The notes: generated by a model from the letters alone, not told the origin. Shown: positions 1 through 11,190, counted from the first letter of the stretch. The stretch is DNA of 64,000 nucleotides from Halichoerus grypus (GCF_964656455.1 NC_135717.1:11499033-11563032); one strand, 5' to 3'. A program made the numbers and translations.

Positions 1-2454
1 GCTGACATCCATGAAGAGCACAGGAATCACACAGGTCGAGATGTGAACATATTTGTAAAAAGAGAGAGTCACTGTGTACCGTGCAGAAGTCATCAGGTAC
101 AACCGAGAGCTGGTTTATGTTAAACCTTTTATCCCTAGAACTGCCCTAATGCCACGGTCATGGTCTATGACACATCAGCCCAGCCTGAGCCCAGCTGACT
201 TGAAAAAAGAAACGGATCCAGATATGCAAGAGTCTATCTGTCACTTCCCTATACTCTAAAGGGCTCTGGGGAAAAGACCATGGAGATATTGAGGGTCCTG
301 GCAATGACCAAAAGAAGATCCCATGCACCATACCCCCATACCCGGCAGATGCCATCTATAGACCAAGCAGAAGGTCAAATAGGCAGTATCATTTAAACCT
401 ACCCTTACAGATACCATCCACAAGAGCAATGCTTCGTGCTCACCAGACAGAGCCCCACGTCCTGGCTTGAAGAGCTCAGTAAGGGGTCCAAGATGAACAA
501 GCACTTGCCAGCCGATCCTCTTGGAAAGCCTCTCATGCTGGGGCTGGAATGGCTCCCAGCAGCACAACTGTAACAGCCCAGCACACTTTCTAACAAAGGC
601 TGCTACAGAAGAGAGCCAGCCAGGTGGGCCTGTCCAACCCACTTAGCCCAGGTGGGACAGGCACCCAGCACGTCAAGTTGCCGCAATTCACCATTCATTG
701 CTGCCTTTCACAAACTAAAGCTGTAATTTCCTAAGACTATCCAAGGTGACATGGGCTCTTCTTCTAAAGGCATTAATTAGGAACATCTCATTCCCTGTGG
801 CAGGGGTGGAGCAGATCTTTCCAGCTGGAGTGTGTATTTATTTAGAGCTCTTACCACATAATATTTACAAGATACTTAACATGCATTAATTACGCTGTAA
901 TGAACTCTATGGCTATAATATCAATGTTCTGTCAGGACTGTAAAATGCCCCCCACACCCACCCACCACGTACTTTTTTATCACCTTGCGGGGAAAAAAGA
1001 AAAATTAAAATTAATTGCATGCCCATTAAATGCTTATTTTTAATAGAAAACTTACAAATGATGTGAAAATGCAAAACAGGGTACACAGTAAATCAAAAGC
1101 AGATAACACACACTTCTAGACACACTCTACTGTTTTTATGAGCATGTTTTACAATCCATTCATTATGCTGTCTGTCCTTTTGAAAGCTTGTTATTATATC
1201 GCTCCTACAAAGAAACATGTGAATGGCTGTTCAACAAGCCATGAAAATCAGGACAAAACTGAGCATTTCTGCTGCTATTTGAATCCACCTCCCTCAAATC
1301 TCTGCCTGAAGAATTCTTACAGGAGGCTCATCCCTTTAACACCCACTCAAAGCCTTGTATAAGGGAGCAGAGGGGGGAAACTTGACATAGTAGCTCATGA
1401 CTCAAAATGGTTCTCCAAAGAATGGCCATCAGCCATCCTGTTTCTTCAGGGCACAGCATTTTCTCTAGAGGCAAGGAGATGAGGTAAGGAGATCAGGGTT
1501 GTACAGAATGATCTCCTCATAGAATCCCAGGTCACCCCCTACCCCTTCCTCCCCAGATACAAATTATATTTATATTACCCAGGGCAAATCACCATCCAGG
1601 CTGTCTTTCCATCCTGGGTGCACCTTAACACCAAGCAGAGCGTAACTGATTTACTTTTCAAAATAAGTATCTTCCTGATTTAATGTGAAATCTCGCCTCT
1701 CTCTAAATTCCATTCATTTGTTCTAATGTTGATTTCTGGGCCGACAGACGGTCATAAATGACGTCACTCCCCCTTGTACTTCACCACCGTTCAAGTATTC
1801 GGTAACAGGCGTCTAATGCCTGAGAGAGTTCAACTTTTTGGTGGTGCGAAGAATGTCTTTACCTTGTTAGAGGTTAGGCACCAAGCAGGAAGGTTTATTG
1901 GGAAGTTCACCTGTAGATAAGCACGGAAACCCTAAGTTCCAAACCAGGCTGTTCCCACAGTTGTTCATAGTGGCCCTGCTTTGCTAAGAGCCACCCTCAA
2001 CCCACCTGTAAGATGAGGGGATCCTTCTCCCTTTCAGATAAAAAGGCTCTTCAGGTTCTTGGTTTGCCTCTCGGTGGTAGTCACTTGTCTGGAGTCAATC
2101 CCAGTGCATTTGTGTACTTCCTAATTACAGTTTCCAGTTTTATGATAAATGCAGGGTGCTTCTTTTATAGAGCTTACAATTCGTGACAAGCATGCAATAA
2201 AAGTATGAAATGAACATCTTATTCCAAGAGGAGGATTACAGACAAGAGGACTAGTTGACACGAATACATGCTGGAAATGATCCAGACAAGAAGAAAACTG
2301 AATACATTTTTTAGGTAATGCCCAAACATTGCTTATTTTATGCGACTGAAAAATGTGAAAATTACATATTGAATTGCCTCTCACTCACACAAAGAAGTAC
2401 CATGGCATAGTATTGACGTTTCTTCGGGTTGTATTTCTTGGAGCATGAAATTGA
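1..2454. other. unassigned non-coding sequence
   Basis: I recognise no gene or interspersed repeat family here. Open frames are 61-128 codons, overlap each other on opposite strands and resemble no family I know, so I treat them as chance. Part of the stretch (about 830-1100) is AT-rich and compositionally distinct, with TAATTA-type motifs, and a full CRE octamer lies at 1759. Inference: intergenic or intronic DNA, possibly with regulatory elements. Confidence 0.6.
1759..1766. promoter_or_regulatory. consensus CRE octamer TGACGTCA
   Basis: A perfect palindromic cAMP-response element, TGACGTCA, the site bound by CREB/ATF factors, lies in unassigned sequence with several further CpGs just upstream (gccgacagacgg) and downstream (accaccg, ttcggtaac). 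CpG-containing octamers are depleted in mammalian DNA, so a perfect copy is less expected than base composition suggests. No TATA box, open frame or transcript signal can be tied to it, so activity is unproven. Confidence 0.35.
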
Positions 2455-3620
2455 GAGCATTCATATAACAAACATATATTGACATCCACTTTGTGCCAGA
2501 TACGATGCTCGATGCTGGGGACAGAACAGCTGTAGACACTGCCCTAGAGGTATCCATAAAGGACACAGATATACAAACAACAATTATAATGTGTTGTAGG
2601 CTATCATCAAGCCTCTTCTGATTTGCCAAGAAACTACAGAGGGGAGAAGAACCAACTCAATCTGGCATAGTGGAGGAAGCCCTCACAGAGGCAATGATAA
2701 GCCAGCTGGGTATTAAAGGGCAAATAAGGGATGCCTGGATGGCTCAGTCAGTTAAGCGTCTGCCTTTGGTTCAGGTCATGATCTCGGGTTTCTGGGATCA
2801 AGCCCTGCATTGGGCTCCCTTCTCAGCGGAGAGTCTGCTTCTCCCTCTCCCTCTGCTCCTCCCCCTGCCCTGCTCGTGATTTCTCTCTCTCTCTCTCAAA
2901 TAAAGAAATAAAATATTTAAAAAAAAATAAAGGGCAAATAAAATTGATGGGGCAGAAAAGGTTAGGAAACATATTCCACGTAGAAAAGGCAACTAGTCAA
3001 GGACAAGAGAGTTAAAGAACATGGCAAATTCAGCAACAGTGCTAGTTCATAAATGAAATGTCAGGGCATGTGAGCCCAAAGAGGAAGAGGAGGCTGATAA
3101 AGTAGCTTGGGTTTATGTCATGAGATGCCTTGTATACCCTGCTAAAACGTTTGGGGTTTATTATGAAGGAGATATGGAACAATTTAAATTTCTGAAGCTG
3201 GAAAAATTAAAATTAGGTTTTTGTGGTAAGTATAGAAGGTGTGTGGCAGTTATAAAGATGCAGTACCACAGTGGATCAGGAAGCTGGGAGGTTCAGTAGT
3301 CTCAGAAGGTACTGATAAGGAGCAGGCCAGGTGTGGCTATGGAAATGGAGAAGAAGAGGGTCAAAAGACGGTCAGGTTGTAGAGTTATCAGGGTCTGGAG
3401 AACCGCTGCATGGGGCAGAAGGAGGGAGAAGAGAGAATCCACAAGGATGCCTAGGGTTTTTTGCTGGGGACAATTTGGTGAATGAAATCACCATGAACTA
3501 AGACACATTGTGGGTTCATCGTGGGTCCAGCATTTTTAATATCTAATACATTGAATTTGGGGGGCCTTTGGGATTTATTTTTGAAGAATTTAGAAAAGGC
3601 AGTTCTAAAGTTCAAGAGAG
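2455..3620 (-). mobile_element. L2 LINE fragment (antisense), split by a CAN-SINE
   Basis: On the plus strand this reads as the reverse of an L2 3' half. The 3' terminus comes first (atatattgacatccactttgtgccagat, then ctggggacagaacag, equivalent to the familiar tattgagcacctactatgtgccagg...ctggggatacag). Further in are the typical purine-rich antisense L2 stretches, including the pattern around aggatgcctagggttttttgctgg. The element is highly diverged and interrupted by stops in all frames. A younger CAN-SINE at 2728-2928 divides it. L2 was active before the eutherian radiation, so this is the oldest layer here. Confidence 0.7.
2728..2928 (+). mobile_element. CAN-SINE, sense, intact with 13-bp target duplication
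   Basis: A tRNA-derived carnivore SINE: head gggatgcctggatggctcag, pol III A-box-like and B-box-like segments, TC-rich stretch, AATAAAG/AATAAAA signal and A-tail. It is flanked by a perfect 13-bp target-site duplication (AAAGGGCAAATAA at 2715-2727 and 2929-2941), which fixes both ends. Substitutions in the head (gatgcctggatgg) suggest an older subfamily than the copy at 10548. It sits in an antisense L2. No protein is encoded. Confidence 0.95.
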
Positions 3621-4119
3621 AGAGGTTACTGGTAGGCGATAATTGAAAGCATGAACATAAACAAGATGACCCAGGGAGACTGACAATTTAAGCCATGGAA
3701 ACGCCTAGAGTTAGGGGATGTATGGAAGAGAAAGAACCCCAAAACAAGACCGAGAAGGCAACCTTCCAGGTGTAGTAGAAAGAAGAGCCAGAAGATTTTG
3801 GTGTTACAAGGAAGGTGCCGGTGCGCAGCAAGGAGAGCCAAGTCCCCACAGTCCTGCCAAGCTTCACACATGACCACTTCCCATAGGTCACCCCTGATAG
3901 CAACTCAGATCTCCATATTTCCCTTTACTAAAGTCCAACTGCACTTGGGCCAGGATGGGCCTGGCATCTCTTAGTCCTGTGACTTCTCCTCCGAACTTTG
4001 CTCTTCCGCCAAAACCTCAGTAAAGAGGTCTTCAGACTCTCCCACAATTCTTTTCCTTCCAAGGTGCACTGATCTTAATTCCCATCAAGGGACTCGCCTG
4101 GCAGTCACATTACTGTAAG
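3621..4119. other. unassigned non-coding sequence
   Basis: Between an L2 and a MER5A I see no recognisable repeat, gene or RNA. Antisense open frames of 71 and 83 codons overlap in different frames and look like chance. Confidence 0.5.
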
Positions 4120-4301
4120 CCTGTGGTTCTCAAAGTGTGGGCATAGGACCAGCAGCTTCTGCATCTCTGGTTGGAAATACTAATTCTTAGGCCCCACCCC
4201 AGACCTACTGAATCAGAAACTCCGGGGAACAGAGAGCATCAGTCTGTGTTTAACAAGCCCTCCAGGTGATTTTGATGCCTGCTCAAGTTTGAGAACCACA
4301 A
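4120..4301 (+). mobile_element. MER5A-type hAT-Charlie element
   Basis: A non-autonomous hAT DNA transposon with visible terminal inverted repeats: tgtggttctcaaag at the left and tttgagaaccaca at the right. The internal pattern is diagnostic: ggccccaccccagacctact, gaatcagaaactc, then tttaacaagccctccaggtg. The length of about 180 bp matches a near-complete MER5A. It has no coding capacity. The 8-bp target duplication is no longer clear. Confidence 0.88.
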
Positions 4302-5226
4302 ATAAGCTGATGGTTGTATCCTCCTACACATTGCAGATGCCCTGAAAAATGTGCTAAGACTCCTGTCTTTGATAACGGGTAAGTGGAATCTGTGATGAAA
4401 AGGTTCTGATGTTTTCTTCTTAAATCACATTACGTTTCAGTCATAGTATCTGGAGTCTAACATACACAGTGAGTATTTCGGAGTCTTTGGGTCCTTATTA
4501 CTAGTTAGATGGGGGGAAAAATTGGCAGAAGGTAGGGCAATTAGTTGTTCAATTATCAGTCATTGTTAAAGGACAGTAACTAAATGCCAAACTTGTGTAA
4601 TGGGAATCTTTTTCTTCATCTTTTGACATGATGACGGTTATACTAGGCTTTAATGTTTATTTTATACTAAGGCATATAATACATACTTCTTTGAAATAAT
4701 TGGACAATGTATTTTTAATTCATTTATTAATATACAACCCCATTTGGCAAGGGACTTAACACAGCCTAAAAATACATATATTAAAATCATAAACTAAAAT
4801 ATAATATTCAGATCAGATTCTAGTGTTAGCACAGAAAGGGGCCCTGGAAATTTCCTCCTGTGCCAGATATTAACCTTTTAACTGCTAGAGGCAGGGCAAC
4901 TGGTAGGTGATCCAGAGGAGGGACCTTAGCAAAGAAAGTCACTTCAATCACACTGGCTGATTATCATCTTACCCGAAAGAAGCATTAAGATTAACATAAT
5001 TCCCCAACATCAAGATTGTCATCATTCTTCAAGAATGGCATTATGCATGTTCTGCCATTTGTATGCACCTGATAGACCCCACAGTGCCATTTCCTTCCTG
5101 TCCTCTGTCCAGAAGACCCCATGCCTAAACACAACCAGCTTGATCAACCTTAAAATCGTCATCAGTTTTGACTCTGACATTTGATCCAATATGGATTATT
5201 TAATCATATCTCTATATGCATTTTTA
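4302..5226. other. unassigned non-coding sequence
   Basis: No gene or recognised repeat. The sequence is AT-rich, particularly 4640-4810, with no open frame of note. Confidence 0.5.
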
Positions 5227-5434
5227 TTTTTTATTTTTATGATTTTTTTTTTTTTTTGGTGAGGGAGGGAAGTTGAGAGAGAGGTGGGGGGGGGTGGAAG
5301 GAGACTCTTAAGCAGCTTCCATACCTAGTGTGGAGACTGACGTGGGGCTTGATCTCACGACCCCCGAGATCATGACCTGAGCTGCAATCAAGAGTCAGAT
5401 GCTTAACCAACTGTGCCACCCAGGCTGCCCCCTC
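5227..5434 (-). mobile_element. CAN-SINE, antisense, with 13-bp target duplication
   Basis: Read on the plus strand it starts with a poly(T) tract and ends with the reverse-complemented SINE head (aaccaactgtgccacccagg). It contains a G-rich tract at 5286-5294 in place of the usual GA-rich segment. The flanks carry the duplication ATATGCATTTTTA at 5214-5226 and 5436-5448. The duplication survives, yet the body is diverged, which suggests an older CAN-SINE. Confidence 0.93.
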
Positions 5435-5448
5435 AATATGCATTTTTA

Positions 5449-6329
5449 GATTCCAGTTTTTCCCTTCTCACAAACAAACCTCCAAGTCCTTATACCTGGT
5501 ACAGGATCTGCAACAATATTTACTGGGAAATGGAAGCATAGTATGGTGGAAAGGCACTGGAATAGAAACTGAGTTTCTGAGTTGTGGTCTGCTCAAGTGC
5601 ACTAACAGATTTTTTTTTATTTTGAGTGAGTTATTTCATTTCCCTAAGACTTTGTTTCCTCATTTCTGAAATGCACATATATAACGAGCTTTATTATTCT
5701 CAGTCCTTACTGGCATGGATTAAATAAGAGAAGCAGAAAACTAACTGCCTGTCTGGAAATGTCCACAGGCCTAACCAAAATGTCTACTATAGTCTTTGGA
5801 AGTTTCTGGAAGATCCTGGTGGGGACTCCATTCTGAGTAAGCAGGAGTTGATTTATGATTTAGTCCAAGGGCCATGAGAAACTCAAAGTTCTAAAGATCT
5901 GTTTCCTTGAAATTATTCCGTTCCAATGAACTCAGATGAAATGAAGCAAAAGCAGCCTCTCCTAGAAACCCTGGTGAAGCAGAACTGCTGATTCCCACGA
6001 GCCTCCAATGGCCCCTGATAAATCTGCTGACACTACCTAAACTTTGCAAGGTTAACAGGAGTCCCCATCAACAGGAAGGAAGATGTAAAAGTGTCTCCTG
6101 ACCTAAATTCTGGGAGCTCACCCAGGTCATTTTTCTATTAGTCTTTGAAAACAGACCTAGTCTGATGTCACACACCCTTGTTGCAACCTCCCCAAAAGTG
6201 ACAGCTGAAATTTCGGTGCTTAGAATGTAAGCTTAAGGCTTCCAGAAAGTTCCAGGTGATGCCAGACAGTGAAGAGTACTTTAAAGCCTCCCGAAAAGGG
6301 GAGGGATGTCATTAGGGGAGCAATTAACG
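5449..6329. other. unassigned non-coding sequence
   Basis: No recognisable repeat or gene. There is no open frame longer than about 60 codons on either strand, unlike neighbouring stretches. Confidence 0.5.
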
Positions 6330-6455
6330 ACAATAGCCAACATTTCTTCAGAACTGAATGCAGTGGTATTACTTCACATGTGACAGCTCATTTAAATCTA
6401 TACTCCAAGTCACTAGTAGTTTACCACTAAAGAAACTGGGGCTTCGGTAGAGCTC
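6330..6455 (-). mobile_element. MIR SINE fragment (antisense), weak
   Basis: The order caatagccaacatttcttc, cacatgtgacagctcattta, then taaagaaactggggcttcgg resembles the antisense MIR pattern (catttacagatgaggaaactgaggc). It is strongly diverged, so the family call is tentative. Confidence 0.45.
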
Positions 6456-7402
6456 AAAATGTTTATCTTCTGAGAGATTCTCAACTGATTTAACTCAATC
6501 AAGAGCAGCGGATAGCCTCCGGAAAGGAAACTGTCAGATCACTTTGGCATCTGATTCACAATGCCAGAGAAGTTTTCATCTAGTCTTTCTTTTCTGTTAG
6601 GTACAATCACATTTTGCAAACGCTTCTACAGAGGTTAGCAACATTTCAGAAGGGTGTGCCAAAGACCCATTAGGTTGTTCCAAGGGAATAAAGCAAGAAG
6701 ACTGAGGGTTCCTAATGCAGCCTGAACTCTCTTGAGAGATGGGAAACCGGAAACAGGAAGTGGACTTTCAGGACACAGGAAATGCAGGGGGGAAATGGCC
6801 ACAGGCAGGGGTATAGTGGTAAAAATTGTGAAATTACCAAGAAACAGATATCAAATGGACACATCCTTGGAAAGCTCAGTTTTTGGAAATGTCTTTGGTC
6901 TTTTGACAACCAAACCTCATCTGGGGTAGAACTGGAGAAAAACAACATAGTGCTGGGACATTGAGATCGGGACTTTTTCTCCTACAAAATGGGTGTTAGA
7001 AAAGTAGCCCTTTACTTACTGAGAATGACTTATAAGAAGAGAGCCATGCCTCGGTGGTGGGCTATACTCCTCCTCCATGATGTGCCACACATACCTGGTC
7101 CATGAGCCAGGAGAGGGGCTTCCAGAGGCATGGGAGAATAGATGTAGTTCCTGATGACAAGAGGAGGACCCTCCTCTCTCCTGGCAAGGTTTGAGTAAGC
7201 CCGGAAGGGAGGCTTCTGAGCTGTTCAGTAGGTTGCCCTTGAGTAGTGTTGGTGTAGACAAAACACCTCCTTGGATTCCCTGAGTTTTCTAAAAGGAATC
7301 TTAGCTGTCAGAGTGGACGGAGCTTTGAGAAAGCTCAGTGTGTGCTTTGTGAGCTGCCAATACTTGTCTTAGACCAACCCAAAAGAAGAAAACAGAGGGG
7401 CC
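6456..7402. other. unassigned non-coding sequence
   Basis: No gene or repeat recognised. Open frames of 60-81 codons overlap on both strands around 6712-7261, with no family resemblance. Confidence 0.5.
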
Positions 7403-7450
7403 AGGAGGAGGTGGAGGAGGGGGAGGAGGAGAGGAAGGAGGAGGAGAGAG
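7403..7450. repeat. GGA/purine-rich simple repeat
   Basis: A 48-bp all-purine run, apart from one T, of imperfect GGA units (aggaggaggtggaggagggg). It has G-tracts that could form quadruplex or triplex structures. No gene is attached. Confidence 0.85.
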
Positions 7451-7794
7451 CAGTTATGTTACCTTTGTCAAGTTAGCATGATAAGATCACCAAAAGCTGA
7501 AACCAGAGAGGGAGCAGGAGAACGTGGACAAGATATCAAAATCAGGTTTCTGTGGGAAGAGAGGAGCACAGGTACAGCCAGGTTTATGAATGAAGCTTGC
7601 AAGATGGGAGGTGCCAAATCAGAGCATGTTGTCTATGCAAGCCCGATTCCAGTGACCAAATCCAAAGCCCTTGACCCTTTAAATGGACCCATTTTCTCCA
7701 GGAAAGCATGTCATTAGGATCCAGTAAATATCCAGTCTTTCATTTCTAGCACTGATCCTGATGTTTGCCTAGAATTCGCCTTCCCCTACTATTT
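7451..7794. other. unassigned non-coding sequence
   Basis: A short unassigned stretch carrying a 79-codon plus-strand open frame (7478-7717) with no recognisable family; treated as chance. Confidence 0.45.
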
Positions 7795-8325
7795 CTGGTT
7801 TTCTATTGCTGCAGAATGACCCATGCCAAAATAGCCATTTTATGGTGCTCATGGATTTGTGGGTCTGGAGTACAGCAAGGTACAATGGGAATGGTTTGTG
7901 TCTCCTCTAAGATGTCTAGGGCCTCAGCTGGGAAGACACAGGTGGCTGGGGGTGACATTTGGAGTCTGGAATCATCTGGAGGCTCTTCACTCACATCTGG
8001 AGGTGCCTGGTCTGGAATGACCCCAACTGGCTTCAGTGGGGACTACTGGTCCACATGTGGCCTCTCGTGTGCTTGGTCTTCCTCACAGCATGGTGACTTC
8101 AGGGTAGCCAGTGGTGGCTCAGGGATCCAAGAGGAGGGCTTCAGCAAATAAGATAGAAGCTTCCTGGTCTAGCACTGAGGTGACCATGTCACTTTAATTG
8201 TACTGTATGGGTCAAAGCAGTCCCAGGCTTGCCCGGATTCAAGAGGACAGACTACAGACTCACCTTTCCATGGAAAATGATGGAAAAAATCTGGGGTCAT
8301 GTTTTAAAATTGCCACTTTCCTATC
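7795..8325 (+). mobile_element. ancient MLT1/MaLR-like LTR remnant (tentative)
   Basis: The stretch begins with ggttttctattgctgcagaatgac, continues with a ggctcttcactcacatctgg pattern and the segment tccacatgtggcctctc, and ends with gggtcaaagcagtcccaggc and gattcaagaggacagact. This is the order seen in an ancient repeat of MaLR/ERVL LTR type. I am confident that it is an old interspersed repeat and less sure of the subfamily. The 128-codon frame at 7765-8151 lies in it and is not a gene. No internal retroviral genes are attached. Confidence 0.5.
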
Positions 8326-8574
8326 CTTGGGCATCTCTCTCCTGCCTGCCTCTTCATGCCAAGGTTTTGCCTTTTCTCTGGACTTTTTGTTCTCCTTGAC
8401 ATATCTGAATATGCATCTCCCGCCTCCTTCCTCAGACATAATTTCAGTTACTGTCTTTCCATAAGCGATGGGCAAATGGTCTCCAGGTCTGTAGGACTTG
8501 GGCTGGCCTCATGTTTATCTATCTTGTTTATTTCTGCTGAGTTCCATGCTTGCGTTATCTTACTGGATCCTTAG

Positions 8575-8735
8575 AACAACTCCTTGATGATGGTATAATT
8601 ATTTCCCCATTTCAGAAGGGAGGAAAGTGAAGCCCTGGAGGTTAAGTAATTTGCCCAAGGCTCTACAGCTAGGTGGCAGAAACACAATTTAAACCCAGTC
8701 TTAAATGCCATGCTAGCACCTCTCTTACCAGTAGT
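8575..8735 (-). mobile_element. MIR SINE (antisense)
   Basis: A clear antisense MIR: tccccatttcagaagggagg, then ggaggttaagtaatttgccc, aaggctctacagctaggtgg, cagaaacacaatttaaaccc and a diverged tail. The conserved central core of MIR (tttaagtaacttgcccaagg in antisense) is well preserved. Confidence 0.88.
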
Positions 8736-8769
8736 ACTCAGTGAATACTTCCGGCTCCCTGTACTTGGG

Positions 8770-9235
8770 CATGCAGTATACAGTTGCATTTTCTGCCCTC
8801 CAACCCCTGCATCATGATTGGTTGGTTGGGGCCAAGTAACCAATACTGGCCAATGAACTGTAAGCAGAGGTAATGAGTGTCATTTCTGGGGCAAGCATTT
8901 AAGAGCTCATGCAAGACCTTCCTCCAGAACTTTCCTTCCCCTCAACCACTGAGATTGGCATTATTTAAGATGGTGGCTACTCTGTCAGCCTGAGTCCCCA
9001 GGTGACTACAATGAGCAGAGCCCCATGCCAACCCTGGTAGACATGTAGCGTGAAAAATAAATAAAAGATTGTGTTTTTTTTTTAATTCTAATTCCAGTAT
9101 AGTTAACGAACAGTGTCATATAAGTTTCAGGTGTACAATATAGTGATTCAACACTTCCATACATCACCCAGTGCTCGTTAAACATCTGTGGTTTTAAGTC
9201 ACTGAGCACTGAGTTATGATATAGTATCATCTGGA
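8770..9235 (+). mobile_element. unassigned ancient repeat, split by an L1 fragment
   Basis: This has the look of a multi-copy mammalian repeat: ggccaatgaactgtaagcag, catttaagagctcatgcaag, a ccttccccttc stretch, agatggtggctactctgtca, gacatgtagcgtgaaaaata, then ttttaagtcactgag after the interruption. I recall this arrangement from human intergenic repeats but cannot name the family with certainty. The tail is separated from the body by an antisense L1 3' end at 9074-9182. Confidence 0.45.
9074..9182 (-). mobile_element. L1 3'-end fragment (antisense)
   Basis: It starts with poly(T), then taattctaattccagtatag and gtttcaggtgtacaatatag, followed by tgattcaacacttccatac and acatcacccagtgctcg. This is the reverse complement of a carnivore L1 3' UTR end. 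At about 110 bp it is an extreme 5' truncation. Weak flanking similarity (ttgtgtttt against ctgtggtttt) may be the remains of a target duplication. Confidence 0.75.
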
Positions 9236-9261
9236 CTATATCATCTGACTGACCATATCAT

Positions 9262-9400
9262 CTCTGATCTTCAGTTTCCTTGACTGTAAGATGGGATAAC
9301 AATTACTACCTAAAGGGGCTATTAAAGTGATTGGAAATAGTGTATGTGTGTAAACTATCTGGCTCAGCATTTAACCTAAAGCAGGGCATAATGTTGGATG
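9262..9400 (+). mobile_element. MIR SINE 3' half (sense)
   Basis: The pattern tcagtttccttgactgtaag, atgggataacaattactacc and a ctatctggctcagcatttaa tail matches sense MIR (tcagtttcctcatctgtaaa, atggggataataat). Confidence 0.75.
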
Positions 9401-10391
9401 TTCCCACTGTCACATATAAGGAGGATGCACAGCACTGAGTGGAGTGGGGACTAGGTTAGCTCAGCCCTGCTCATGTGGACCACCCCAAAGCCTCACCCCA
9501 TCAGGGACTCCTTCATTGGCTACAGGCATCTGTCTGGCACCTGTAGGATGTCAGCAGGGTGGCCCCTCATTGTAGAGATGTCAAAGAAAAGAAGAGCAAA
9601 GAATGGGAGAAGCAGAGTTGTTCTGGCTGGTTATGAATGTAATGGTTGCCAGGATCAGAAATGAATAATGGGTAAGACTTAACCCAGTGCTTGGAATACA
9701 GAGGACAGAGCTAACCACTTCTCTATTTCAACCTAGTTTTGGTCCCAAGAATAACTTGATGGAATGGAGGTTCCCAAATTAGATTTCTTTTATAAACAAA
9801 TAACAACCAGGTAGGAAAATCATGTTTTAAACACTGAGCTCCATTTCCCCCCTTGATGAGGAATTTTGAACACTTCCCCTACTGGGAACTGGGGAAGTGC
9901 CTCTTATTCAAATGGATGCCAGTCTATGATTGTCCAATTATTCACTGCATTCTGTCTTTGATGGCCCAGATGTTCTCAATTTCTTGTAATAAATTCTTTC
10001 ATCTGAAAAGTCGTTCTACTCAGAAATGCAAAATCCTCTCCAGCCCGCCTGCCTCTTTTTGATGAGCTGGTATAATTGGCCTTCAATTTGCTTATTGTTT
10101 TGCAATAGAAAGCCCAAGTTTAATTTCATTTCTGTAAACCTGTAGACAAGAGCCGACCATTCCGCCATTTAAGTCATTCTGCTCATTACAATCTGCTTTG
10201 GCTCTGCCCACCCCACCCCCCATTTCCACCATCAGGATAAAATTGAGGGAAAACTTTTTATCTTGTCTTTATTTTTCTGCTTAAAACAAAAGGAAGAATT
10301 TTTTTCCCATTGCAAAATATTTAAATTTGATTCAGTAATAGAATTTACTGAACAACTTTTCTATACTCTCTTATTCTCACAAAGTGATGTA
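9401..10391. other. unassigned non-coding sequence
   Basis: No repeat or gene recognised. Open frames of 63 and 69 codons show no family features. Confidence 0.5.
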
Positions 10392-10968
10392 CAGTTGACC
10401 TTTGAACAACACAGATTTGAACTGTGTGGGGTCACTTATGCATGGATTTTTTTCAATAAGTACAGTACCGTACTGTATTTTCCTTATGATTTTCTTAAAA
10501 ACATCTTTTTTTCTCTAGCTTACTTTGTTGTAAGAATACAGTATATAGGGGCGCCTGGGTGGCTCAGTTGGTTAAGCGACTGCCTTCGGCTCAGGTCATG
10601 ATCCTGGAGTCCCTGGATCGAGTCCCGCATCGGGCTCCCTGCTTCGCAGGGAGTCTGCTTCTCCCTCTGACCCTCCCCACTCTCATGTGCTCTCTCTCAT
10701 TCTCTCTCTCTCAAATAAATAAATAAAATCTTTAAAAAAAAAAAAAAAAAAAAGAATATAGTATATAATATATATACAGTAGGTGTATATAATACATATA
10801 CAGTATATAACATACGAAATGTGCTAATCAACTGTCTGTTATTGGTAAGGCTCTGGTCAACAGTGGGCTATTAGCACTTAAGCTTGGGGCAGTTAAAAGT
10901 TAGACACGGAGTTTTGACTGCACAGGGGGTCAACGTCCCTAACCCCTACATTGCTCAAGGGTTAACTG
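10392..10968. mobile_element. Tigger-family (pogo-type) MITE, split by a SINE
   Basis: The terminal inverted repeats are visible: cagttgacctttgaacaaca at the left and ttgctcaagggttaactg at the right, whose reverse complement is cagttaacccttgagcaa. They are bounded by the TA dinucleotide duplication typical of Tc1/mariner elements (10390-10391 and 10969-10970). The interior (aactgtgtggggtcacttat, gatttttttcaataagtac, gtcaacagtgggctattag) matches Tigger2-derived MITEs as I remember them. Without the SINE and its duplication the element is about 357 bp, far too short for a transposase. A 112-codon open frame that starts upstream at 10263 runs through its left end and is chance. Confidence 0.85.
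10548..10752 (+). mobile_element. young CAN-SINE, sense, inside the Tigger MITE
   Basis: The full SINE body (gcgcctgggtggctcagttg, catgatcctggagtccctgg, ctgcttctccctctgaccct, AATAAATAAATAAAATCTTT plus a long A-tail) is close to consensus, which suggests recent insertion. The target duplication spans 10533-10547 and 10753-10767, 15 bp with one difference, and splits the Tigger element at an AT-rich site. Confidence 0.96.
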
Positions 10969-11039
10969 TATATACTTATCAGCATATGTAATGATTAGTT
11001 CATTGATTAACATCTTTAATTGTCAATCTAGCCATATCG

Positions 11040-11190
11040 ACCAATATTTATTGAGCTCCCCCATGATCCCATAAACCATGTAAGGCCTTGTGGTAGACAG
11101 AGACATGTACAAGATACATTTCTGGCCCATGGGTTCATTATCATCCATTTGTGGAGACTGGACATATTCACAATAAACTTTAACAAATTA
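11040..11190 (-). mobile_element. L2 3'-end fragment (antisense)
   Basis: The plus strand reads gaccaatatttattgagctc, then cccataaaccatgtaaggcc and ttctggcccatgggttcatt, the antisense arrangement of an L2 3' end. It is diverged. Confidence 0.55.
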
